From assembly GCA_000697475.1 (NCBI GenBank), contig JNEU01001052.1:1-18707 (forward strand): a stretch of 18,707 nucleotides of DNA. Reading direction: 5' to 3'. Positions 8,901-17,404 of the stretch are shown here, piece by piece. The notes beneath the pieces are model-generated. The model saw only the letters and a list, made by a program, of their open reading frames with translations, did not search any database and was not told the origin of the DNA. Both the position numbers and the translations under genes were made by a program. The stretch comes from Lichtheimia corymbifera B2541 (Eukaryota; Mucoromycota; Mucoromycetes; Mucorales; Lichtheimiaceae). Within the stretch, counting starts at the first letter, position 1; each line of letters begins with the position of its first letter.

Positions 8901-10737
8901 AATCCGAAAACAAGCCCTCATCATCCCATTTAAAGGCTAGTCCGGTTAGAGCGATGCCGATTAGTGGCATTAGGTCCTTGCCTATGATCACATCATCATG
9001 TGCGAGATTCATAACCTCAAAGCTAAACGTTGGTTTATGACTATTGTAGCTAATTTGCAGAGGTGCTGTGGTGCCAATTCTTGAACGGGCATCTCCACTA
9101 CCGGCATACCATATTTTCCCATCCACGTGCTTAATAGACCAATTGTTTGCATCACATAATCTTTTATTCACAACAGAAATCTCAGCACCAGAGTCAATTA
9201 ATGCTAGGCAACGCTTATTCTGTATAAGGATGGGTGAACGGATTAGCGTTTCTGATTCATGGTGTGTTGAGGTATTGCCTAATTGCTTACCGGTTGCAGC
9301 CTGATCAATGTCAGCCATGTCTTCATCAAAATCTTGCAGGGCTTCATCAGCGGGGTGCGACACTTCAGGGGAAGATTCCACAGTCATGGTGTTGAGTTGC
9401 AGATTCAATAACTTGAGCTCCTTTTTTCTCTTGTGAGCATCACGGTACTCCTGGCAACGGTGTCCCTTGTCCCATTTTGCACCGCAATGGACACATTCAC
9501 CACGTTTGAAACGGTCTTCAGCAATCGTGGTAGAGTCCTTGCTTGTCGACTTGGTCTTGTTGTTGGCCTTCTTGCAGTCTTCGGGACGATGTTCCACATA
9601 GCGATTGTGGTGTGGGCACCAGTGCTTGGTCTTGTTGGATAATGTTTTGCGACGTTGCGAAGACGATTCACTTTGTCCTGGATTCATGCGCTTTTTGACG
9701 GAGACACGAGCAGCAATACGAAGGACTTCTTCAAGATTTTTGGGCTTACGCTTGTGATGATGTGCATGCCAAACGATACTCACGTTGTCTTGGATATGAT
9801 GATGCAACGAAGCAAGAAAACGCATTGCCAAACCTTGATTATCGTCTAGGCCACCCTCTCTAGCCGCATTTTGGAATCTGGTTCCATATTCAACGACATC
9901 TTCTCCTGGGTGCATTGTCATGTTGTAAACTTCAGTTGCTTTGGCTAGCTCCGTATCGATTGCTTGGAAACGCTTCTTGACAACCTTGCAGACCTTGCTC
10001 CATGGGTAGTCCTTGCCTTGTAGCTTCGTTTCATACCACAGATCCAGATGATGTGGGAATGCCAAAGACAACCATTTGGCCCATTGATTGTTGATATGGT
10101 CAGAGGTATTTGCTTCCACGATCTTGCGAAAACGACCCAAGAAATGATCCACCGTTTCATAAATAGGCTTGCTTGTATCCTTGTTAGCAGATCCAGCCAA
10201 TTGGAAGAAGGGAACGTCCTTTGCTGTCATACGATCTACTGGCTTGGCTTCCGTGGAGGTAACAGTGCTTGTAGTGGGAGCAGTGATATCGTCACTTTTC
10301 TTGACACCATACACCTCGTCATAGGTTTCCTTGAATTGAACGAGAGTCTTACGCGTCTTGGAGATTTCGGCTTGATGCGCTTGGAGGTTTTCAGTGGTTG
10401 CCGTAGGTAATGCTTCGTTGTATGTTCTCAGCAACTTGTCCAACTTGTCTTGATAGTGAGCAATGATCGCCAGTGTTTCTTCCTTGGAATCCTTCTTGTT
10501 GCGTTTGCCGTTATGCGACTTTTCATGCTTGCTCTTATTCTTGTTCTTGTGCTTGCGATTGCCTGAGGAAGTATCAGTGGTACTGCCACCTTCATTCTCT
10601 GGGGCTTCTTGCATGGGCGTGTCTTGGTTTTGTGATTCTCCGGTTTGAGTGATGGTATGGCCTGCTTCTCCTTCGTCATTGACACGTTGGGTGTTGTCGT
10701 TGGTAGGATCGGTAGGATTGGTAGGATTGGTAGACAT
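5972..10737 (-). pseudogene. Chromovirus gag-pol polyprotein gene with one stop and one frameshift
   Basis: The ATG at 10737 opens a Gag with a lysine-rich low-complexity N-terminus and a zinc knuckle (CVHCGAKWDKGHRC, near residue 415). Then come protease (LIDSGAEISVV), reverse transcriptase (RPCLDPRHINRYLP, TTLDLTNAF and catalytic FVDD), RNase H (ATDASNYGIG, KRELLAV, YTDHRAL), and integrase with a His-Cys finger (GHAGAEH..CPGCQ). The integrase DDE is AIDLATF, QSDNGTEF and NGTAERW. A GPY/F-type segment (YEGPYTVL) and a C-terminal chromodomain (YLVRWKGYIPEDDTWQ) follow, with a basic tail. The chromodomain places it in the chromoviruses, where it is thought to steer integration to particular chromatin. 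Gag and Pol share one frame. Two lesions are seen: a TAA at 8371-8373 inside reverse transcriptase and a 1-base frameshift near 7805-7812 before RNase H. Otherwise the frame is long and clean. Confidence 0.93.
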
Positions 10738-10801
10738 GATGTAGTAGACAATTCAACGTAAAAAATGAGATATTTCAAAATAAAAGAAGATGGAAGTACG
10801 T
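10738..10801 (-). other. Chromovirus leader between 5' LTR and gag
   Basis: 64 bp separate the proposed LTR end from the gag ATG. The bases next to the LTR (ACGTACTTCC on the minus strand) do not begin with TGG, so no ordinary tRNA primer-binding site is evident. Confidence 0.5.
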
Positions 10802-11087
10802 TGAGAATCAATATACTGTATTCAACTGCTGTTATCAGCTACAACTATAACATGTCTTATATACGTTTCTATGATGCTTGTGTAATTGGGTTACGTGGAG
10901 ACGGGATGTACATATAGGGATGTCGGGTAAACATAGGTGATGGATGGCGTATGTATATGTGTGAATACTGGTGATGGCGTTCTCCTTGTGTATGGATGCT
11001 GGTGTTGGCGTAGTCATTGTGGTACCTTCACTTGCTAGCGTGTACTTGATGATGATCCTTGCGTGTATTGGTACTTGAAATATCACA
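10802..11087 (-). repeat. Chromovirus 5' LTR
   Basis: Minus strand TGTGATAT...GATTCTCA, 286 bp if the TG..CA rule is used for the inner end. The outer end is fixed by the copy at 5672-5805, while the inner end at 10802 is inferred. A TATA-like CGTATATAAG is at about 10856-10865, suitably placed to drive transcription toward gag. Confidence 0.8.
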
Positions 11088-11839
11088 GTGTCCATCATCA
11101 AACAACGTGCAGCACGCAATGGTGCTTTGACGAATTTCCTGCGACACATGTTAACGAAGAAGAAACAAGCAAATGAGCTGGTTGAAGACATGACCGACGT
11201 GCAACTTAGCTGTATGATTGAACCAAGTGCGTCGGATACAAATGCCTTCCTTGTCCACAGCTTTGCACTCGATGGCATCCGTTATACGGTAAGCTATACC
11301 TTTCATCCTCGATCCAAATATGACTCTCATCCATATCAATCCACTTCATACAGGTCACTATGAAACATGACACATCCTCAGATACCACGAAAGTCATGGC
11401 ATGCTCATGTCTAGATTACAAGCGTCACAACAAGGCATGCAAGCACATGTTCCTTCTTGCACGTTGGAATCCAGCTTACGTTGTTAATCGTGATTATCAA
11501 CCACAAAGGCTCACTATAGAACTTAATCCTTCCTCTCCTTCTCGCCCTCCTTCTACATCGCGAGCCCATGGTCCGAACAATGTCCCTGCATCCTCTTCCA
11601 CCACCGGCAATGACACCAATGATAATACTTCCATGGATAATCCTCGTGACACCATCAAGTCCCAAATCAACAGGTTCAAACGCTCACTCGATCAAGGATC
11701 ATTCAATAATGAAAAACTTCTTGATATTATTGGCAAACTGGACAATCTTCAATCTGAACTCGATCAAGCTCGTATACTACCACCAAACGCTAGACTCCCT
11801 CCACAACACCCATGCAAAAGATCTCGAACTAGAAAATAA
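11088..11839 (+). pseudogene. MULE-2 transposase, C-terminal part, cut by the chromovirus
   Basis: Coding begins at the LTR border and reads SIIKQRAARNGALTNFL, matching the MULE-1 segment around ERRAAQNGK. A 65-bp intron (11289-11353, GTAAGC donor, ACAG acceptor) keeps the frame. A SWIM zinc finger follows (CSC-x9-CKHMFLLARW), then a Pro/Ser-rich linker and a predicted helical tail (NPRDTIKSQINRF..LDNLQSELDQARILPP) ending in basic KRSRTRK with TAA at 11837-11839. The catalytic DDE core and N-terminus are absent and would lie on the far side of the chromovirus, but are not in the window. This copy has neither the telomere-type array nor the Asp tract of MULE-1. It is clearly diverged from MULE-1 and so belongs to another subfamily. 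Confidence 0.85.
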
Positions 11840-12614
11840 ACCATATTATTATCCATTTCGCTTTCCTTAACGCACCCATTCCCTTGAGATATCATGTATA
11901 ACTACTTAGCTTTTGTTGGCGTAGAAAGCACACTGTATATTGACACCATAAGTATAGTAAAGGAAAAAAAAGTCGACTTCAGCACGTGTTTTGTGTATGA
12001 TAACTGGTCTGCTTGCTGCAATAGATTCACTGAGCATAATAACGTTTTTGTTGAAAGTCGCAAGGCGGTGGAAGTGTGTGAGGTGGGCCTAAGACGTGTG
12101 CTGTATAACAGGTGGCCAAAGCTGCGATCGCTCCATGTGTTTGCCAGATCTTCAGAATCGCTCAGATCGAAGCCGAATAAAGTCGAATGCACTCATCTGG
12201 CCGAGATCTATGACGTACATGTCGTAGATCGGTATGTCGTGTCCAAGATGTGTCAATGGGAGGGTGCGATGTAAAAAAAAAAGTAGGCTGGCGGAAGAAA
12301 AGTGAGAAATTTTCTAAGTTGAAAAGTGGGGGGATTTAACGGGGTTGTACGCAAGGGGTATATAACCATAGCTTACATGCACCTGTGCTTATCATGGATG
12401 GTAAATGACTATAGATGATGGATCCCAATCTCTAAACTTTGATACGATATGTACTGTCACAAACGAACAATGAGAAAATGGTCGATATATTGGGTGCCCA
12501 TAGGGTAGAATGGGGGAGGGGTAGACTACGAAAATAGGGAGAACAGTACAAGATGGAAAGTGAATCAATAAAATGATGTATGAGCATCATTATTATATTC
12601 TGTAATTCCGCCTA
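11840..12614. other. Intergenic: 3' flank of MULE-2 and of the hAT gene
   Basis: No gene is supported. A 126-codon open frame (11894-12274, plus) has no similarity that I recognise. By position this stretch should contain the right TIR of MULE-2 and the left end of the hAT element. Neither could be defined because no matching inverted partner is visible. Confidence 0.45.
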
Positions 12615-13251
12615 TTACATTTGCAATGTATCATGTCCTTCTCGAAGCAGATCGTCCTTCAATAGCATACACGCACGCACAGTGTCTGGGCCCAAGGATG
12701 AGCGAACAGGCGAAATGAGCCGTTTTCCTCGAGAAAAGATTCTCTCTACTGGAGCACTTGAACCTATCAATAGATACCCCACCCAAATACCAAAGCCATC
12801 AATACCATTATATAAAAGCTTAAACGTTATACATACCTGGGATTGCCAAGTAGTCACGGGCGACCTTTGCCAATACTGGATACACGGCTAAAGACTCCTG
12901 GTGCTTCCACCATAGCAATGGATACTTTATACGATGGTTAATGGGGCGTGCCAGATACTCTTCCAATTCATTTCGGTCCACATTGCCCCCAGACTCAGCC
13001 ATGCTTCGAAAAAGCCTTGCAAAAAGCGGGTCGTCATGCTCCATTTCGGAACCTTCCTCATCCATACTAGCTCCACTAGTGCTACCACCTTGATCACTAT
13101 CCGATGTGTTTTGATTTGCAAGTGCACGGTATTCGAAATATTGGCTTTGACAGAAATTCTTCCACGTCTCCTTGTTTTCTTCAGTAAATCCGCCAATCTT
13201 ACCATATACCTCAAGTTTCATTCTTGGATCAAGGACTACGTTTAGAGAAAC

Positions 13252-13490
13252 GTACCACATAGGTTGTGACATTACATTATTATTAATATGTTAATTGGAA
13301 TGAAATAATCAGAAAGTTTAAAAATAATTTAAATATCGAAGTTAAATTAAAAATCTGAATTTTAAGATTTTATTGAATTATTAAAAAATTTGAAATAAAA
13401 AATAAATTTAAAATATATAAAAGGATTAATTTTTTGAAATAATGAAAAAAAAGAACGTTTCTCTTAGGTATTAGGGATATGTACCACATA
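13252..13490. mobile_element. 219-bp AT-rich insertion in the hAT gene with 10-bp duplication
   Basis: GTACCACATA occurs at 13252-13261 and 13481-13490, bracketing 219 bp of mostly A/T. Removing one copy plus the insert joins the coding frame across ..NMWY and VSLNVVLDPRMK. A 10-bp duplication would fit a non-autonomous MULE, but no terminal inverted repeats are seen. AGAGAAACGT (13243-13252) and ACGTTTCTCT (13455-13464) are inverted repeats lying partly outside the insert. No GT..AG pair can splice it out precisely. Confidence 0.7.
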
Positions 13491-15416
13491 TTGCTCCCAA
13501 GTGGAAGGTCACTTACTTGTTGGAGTTCAACATATAGGCGAAAGGTCAGTTCTGTTATAGTAGTCCTGGATTTTCAAATAACATGCTTCAGCAGCATAGG
13601 AGATTGCAGTCTTGTCAGTTTCCCGGAGGTATTTGTCTAATTGATCCATCATAAGGTTGAATGATGGCACTACATAGCCAATGGTTGGGTATCCAGCCGC
13701 ACGCAAAAGCTTTGTTGCAGATTGAAATGTCTATATCCAATATTGAACGATCGGTTAATGGAATTCCATTTTTACATTAGAATATACCTACATCCAATAA
13801 CTCTAAGAGCTCTTCCAAGATAGTCCATTCAGTAGGGATGATCTGATATTCCACCAACTTTACATCGTCCTCACAAAGCCGGTTAATTGCCACTCTCAAT
13901 TTCAATGCCACATCAATCATATCGGCAGTAGAGCTCCACCGTGTCTTGCAGTCCAAAACTACTGGCAGCCGAGGGTAACCTGGTATTGCAGATATTTTTT
14001 CGAAAAGCTCCTGCTTCTTTTTGACTGAGAAATGGATAGAGCGGACAATGAAACGCAGCTACGGATAGAGGAATTAGCGGCAAGAAAATTGGTGTAAACA
14101 CAAAATTGGGTCATACCTTTTCCATAATATTCCGCACATCTGCTCCTTCAAGTAGCTTAGGTGGGGCAAAATCGTCATCATCCTCCTCCTCCTCGTCATC
14201 ATGTGACAGCTGCAAGTCGTGGTGTTGGTCATTACCCTCAAGCTCCTCTAATGGCATCTTCAATGTATCCATCGCTGCTGTTACACCAATGTTGATGATA
14301 TGTGCTATACAACGATGGTGCTGCTTTTTCGCATCGAAGACAACTCCATCCTTCTGCCACCATTCCTTTTGTAGTGTCTCAAGCATGGTGTCGTTATTCG
14401 TTGCGTTATCGGTGGTAATTGCGAGTATCTATAAATATACATAGCACGAAGAGGAAATGGTACTTGTTAGCCAAATGCCAGATACATTGCGTTGAATCAC
14501 TGGCCTTTGTATGTATGTTCAAGTCTTTCATTGATTTCATAAAAACATGTGCAAGGGACTTCCCGTCATGGGCACCAGTAAACCAAATGAAATCCAGTAG
14601 GATTTGCTTCAACCTCCACTCCTTGTCAATGAAATGGCCTGTAATACCCATATATGCCTCGCGTGCTGGAGATGTCCACATGTCGATTGACACTGATATC
14701 TTTGAATCAAGCTCCTTAAATTGTGAAGCATCCAGCAGATTTAGTAATATGCACTGAGTGAATGACCTCAAATGGGATAATACTTACCTGGAGCTCCTCT
14801 TGTAGCATCTTTCGTTTTTGACCACACATCTTTATAATATCTTTTCGAATAGTATTACCCGTGAATGTTTGGGCATCATAACGTAAAGTGGAAATCATTT
14901 TTCGAAAGTAGGGATCGTTGACCTCAGTAAAAGGTTTGTCTCTTGCAACAATCCATTTGACCAACGCTTGTCGAAAGGATTCTGTTGTATAATAGGCAAA
15001 GATGTTTCCTCTAAAGTGTGATACGTAATAGGTAAATTGTAAGAACTCTGGTATATCTGCATCACATATGAGGAAAGTACTTACTTTGACTTATCACGAT
15101 TACTTGCAAGTGCTGTTTGCCAGTCTCTAAAATGTGTCTTGATCATATGGCCTTTCGCTAGCTTTGTACTTCCGTCAGCACATTTCACGATGACTTTATG
15201 AACAGATTCTCCTTGCGCGCTATATCCATCAAAGAGAAGATTTAGTGAAAGTAACTATAAGCCAGGTTGGCAAGCTCGTTATCAAGCTCTATACAATACT
15301 TACTTGACAACTTTGCCACAAAGATTACATCCAGCTTTCTTGTTAAGAGTTTTCCGATCCAACCTCGAAAAAAATTGCCACACAAGGCTAGGCATACGCT
15401 CTGTAGAGCTCTGCCT

Positions 15417-15505
15417 GCTTAACAGACTGGCTCCTGAAACTGACATAGGGTTCCCTTGACTACCTGAAACTGACATCAGGTTCCCTTGGCTACTAGCAGT
15501 ATCCA
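15417..15505. repeat. Short in-frame duplication in hAT exon 1
   Basis: Two copies of CTGAAACTGACAT followed by AGGGTTCCCTTG-like sequence encode the repeated peptide SQGN.MSVSG. It is a small in-frame expansion in a Ser-rich segment upstream of the BED finger. Confidence 0.75.
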
Positions 15506-15575
15506 TATCATCATCCACGTCCTCGATGACGTTGCTTGCTCTTCGTTTCGATGGCCTTCCTAGACGAAGATCCAT

Positions 15576-15774
15576 TTGGATGTATCAAACAAACAGAGCG
15601 CTAGACAAGTGGCTGCCTTGTAAAAATTTTTAAATAACAGGGGCTTTAATCTCAGCTAACCACAGTCATCATTCTGGATTAAAAACCAGCTTCTACGTAT
15701 ACACTATGTATAGATTTTCAGCAACTAACTACTATTACTAGCTGCTCATACTCATGTCAGGATGAGTTTGTATC
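15576..15774. other. Flank between hAT start and RNA polymerase relic
   Basis: Presumed promoter side and terminus of the hAT element. No TIR could be matched to the other end, and no gene is visible. Confidence 0.4.
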
Positions 15775-16375
15775 TAATACTATCTTGAAGGACATGGTCT
15801 CATAATTCCTCTCCATAGGCACTCCACTGTCGTCCTCGGATGCTGTCCCTACCAGGTTCCTTGCTGCATCTCCGACCCATCTTAGATACAGTTCATGCTC
15901 CCCACCCTATCTCCCATCGCGGAACATGGATGCGAACAAACGCTGGTCAGCAGCAGCAGAGGCGAGCATCACTGCGCCCTCCATCCTGTATCCAGTATAG
16001 GATATGATGGCGTAATGGCCATGACCAGGTTCACACCATTTGGGAACTCGTCTTGATAAAGGTGCTGGCATGCAATGAAGGTGGCCAATGCCTTTTTTGC
16101 ACTGCCGTGATACTTCCCCTTGTGGTATGGAGATGCGCTTAGTACTATCTGCATGCTATGCTTGATCATGGATGAGGCAAACACGTTTCTGGCCTGTTGG
16201 TTGTGGTTGGCAAATGGTGCCAAACATGGTGGTAGGATATAACTCCTCGTACTCATCCATGCTAGCCTCGAAGGCAGGTAGTAGGATATAATTCCTTGTA
16301 CTCATCCATGCCATCCCGATTCATTGTTCGGGATAATTGGAATGGTTTTGGCAGGTATCCGAATAGGTGTAAGAA
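15775..16375 (-). pseudogene. Relic of a multisubunit RNA polymerase second-largest (beta-type) subunit
   Basis: Reading the minus strand in two alternating frames gives the conserved series of RPB2/beta-like subunits in the right order and spacing. First comes DEYEELYPTTMF (compare the family's Y.H.E.HPS..LG). Then LAPFANHNQQARNVF (compare PFPDHNQSPRN), DEFPNGVNLVMAI (compare LP.GQN..VAI) and SYTGYRMEGAVMLAS followed by DQRLF (compare YTGYN.EDS...S..D.GLF). Frame changes near 16200-16240 and 16000-16010, and a stop after FRDGR, show it is decayed. The usual GKQ after the HNQ block is replaced by IKH, so it is divergent even apart from the lesions. Upstream, about 45 bp around DEY..LYPTT are duplicated. 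Possible origins are a viral (NCLDV-type) or linear-plasmid polymerase, or a nuclear Pol I/II/III subunit. The sequence alone does not decide. Confidence 0.68.
16251..16318. repeat. Local duplication in the RNA polymerase relic
   Basis: GTAGGATATAAxTCCTxGTACTCATCCATGC occurs twice in tandem (near 16231-16262 and 16279-16310) with few differences, giving two versions of the DEY(E/K)ELYPTT segment on the minus strand. Confidence 0.8.
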
Positions 16376-16502
16376 CTTAAAACGAGTAGTTTAGCTATTT
16401 TAATGTATATTTTAGAATTTAGATTCTTTAGGAATCATTGAATTTAAGCGATGTAGCTATAAACTTGCTACGATGCATACTACGGAGCGTTGATGTAGAT
16501 TA
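16376..16502. other. Short AT-rich spacer
   Basis: Nothing recognised between the RNA polymerase relic and the two-exon gene to its right. Confidence 0.4.
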
Positions 16503-16864
16503 CTAGTTACCCATAGCTCTAAAGTAAAGGTCTACTGTGCGCTCGAATTCTTGAAATATTGAATCCCATTGAGTTTGTATGCATATGTTCTTCTTTCTTG
16601 CAACTTCAGCTGCGACTTCAGTTACCATCTCGGGCACCAGCTTCCAAAAAACGACGCCTGCCTAGCATTGATGACGATAAATCATCCATTGATTATACCA
16701 ATAAATGAGTTGTGACAAATTTGGTCCAAAAACAGTAGCAATCAGCATACCTTCTCTGTAAGCTTTTTGCTTGAAACTTTAGGGAAGAAAAAAATAAGCT
16801 CACGCCATTGGAATGCATTTCCAAGGGTAGCAAGACGCTTGCCAACCTTCATTGCTGTGCGCAT
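16503..16864 (-). CDS. Unrecognised two-exon gene, C-terminal part
   Basis: I do not recognise the family. Exon 1 from ATG 16864 contains KVGKRLATLGNAFQWRELIF. An 89-bp intron (16662-16750, GTATGC donor, CTAG acceptor, CGTCATCAATG before it) joins in frame to exon 2, containing AGVVFWKLVPEMVTEVAAEV and FERTVDLYFRAMGN, with stop TAG at 16503-16505. The composition is protein-like, rich in aromatic and charged residues with amphipathic helices (VTEVAAEVARKK), and there is no membrane segment. The frame stays open upstream of the ATG into repeat sequence (CTCCACCATTGGAGACGCTC), so the true 5' end may have been replaced by an insertion and this may be a fragment. The intact splice structure argues that it was recently functional. 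Confidence 0.5.
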
Positions 16865-17174
16865 CCTGTTAGAGCGTCTCCAATGGTGGAGCCAAGTGCC
16901 AAATTGACTCCGGTTTTACATGGTCAGATCTCCAATGGTGGAGTCAAGAGGGGAGTCAATTTACACGGTGAGTCAAAATTACTGCCAAACCGTGTAAAAT
17001 AGACGGCGCCGACTAAACCGTGTAAATACCACGTCACATCTTTTTTATGCTATCTCTAACCATATCAACGCTTTCTTAGCATTACGTTATCTTCTTTAAC
17101 CATATCAACTCTTTCTTAGCATTACATTATCTTCTTTAACCATAACAATAAATGGTTTTAAATCGATATATATA
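16865..17174. repeat. MITE-like repeat block with hairpins and tandem repeats
   Basis: Begins TTAGAGCGTCTCCAATGGTGGAG, resembling the ends of PIF/Harbinger-type elements with a TTA target. TCTCCAATGGTGGAG recurs about 51 bp downstream, and TTTACACGGT with ACCGTGTAAA form internal inverted repeats. No matching far end is present before Tc1-B, so the element class is not proven. Confidence 0.45.
17057..17144. repeat. 40-bp tandem repeat, 2.2 copies
   Basis: TAACCATATCAAC(G/T)CTTTCTTAGC... starts at 17057, 17097 and, partly, 17137, with a period of 40 bp and two substitutions between the full copies. Confidence 0.93.
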
Positions 17175-17404
17175 CAGTGCCCGGCAAAATTGTTCAAATG
17201 TTTTGTACTTTCACATAAATCGTCACATAGAGCTTCCATTTATGTAAATAACATAGACATATTAAATGTCTTCTGATAGCTTATCTTCTCAGGTACATCC
17301 CAGAACTCACGTGACATGTGTCACATTGAAATTAATGCAGATATCGGTGATTGAAAGTGGTCAATGTATCTGAACAATTTTGCAGGTACTTGACAATGGT
17401 TTAT

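Larger units (their letters stand above)
5672..11087 (-). mobile_element. Ty3/gypsy chromovirus, minus orientation, 3' LTR cut by Tc1-A
   Basis: In order on the minus strand: LTR (11087-10802), leader, gag-pol (10737-5972), polypurine tract (about 5817-5806) and the start of the 3' LTR (5805-5672). The two LTR segments differ at 1 of 134 shared positions, so the insertion is young. The outer end of the 5' LTR abuts MULE-2 coding sequence at 11087/11088, so the element landed inside that gene. The 5-bp target duplication cannot be checked because the far end of the 3' LTR is lost. Confidence 0.93.
12615..15575 (-). pseudogene. hAT-superfamily transposase gene, about nine exons, interrupted
   Basis: Starts at ATG 15575 with an Arg/Lys-rich and Ser-rich N-terminus. 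A BED-type zinc finger (CNLCGK then GHMIKTH) spans exons 1-2. The RNase H-like fold follows, with SIDMWTSPAREAYMGITGHF, ILAITTDNATNND, HRCIAHIINI and DCKTRWSSTADM. After the 13262-13480 insertion come VVLDPRMKL and, in the last exon, the hAT dimerisation motif GSSAPVERIFSRGKRL. Frame-consistent introns are inferred at 15220-15303, 15011-15084, 14715-14787, 14118-14058 region (acceptor at 14059), 13731-13791 and 12764-12836, mostly with GTAAGT, GTATG or GTAGGT donors. The intron near 14429-14504 seems to need a non-standard GC donor. An Asp/Glu-rich loop (EEEEDDDD) lies after IINI. The 219-bp insertion and an unresolved junction at exon 7/8 suggest the gene is inactive. No TIRs or 8-bp duplication were located. 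Confidence 0.85.

Noticed and set aside
11894..12274. 126-residue plus-strand ORF as a gene
   Set aside because: No recognised domain, repeat-like context downstream of MULE-2, and no polyA or splice evidence. Left as unassigned flank.
13262..13480. The AT-rich insert as a spliceosomal intron
   Set aside because: No GT and AG at the same offset of the two direct repeats, and no AG close to the downstream exon. Exact removal by splicing is not possible.
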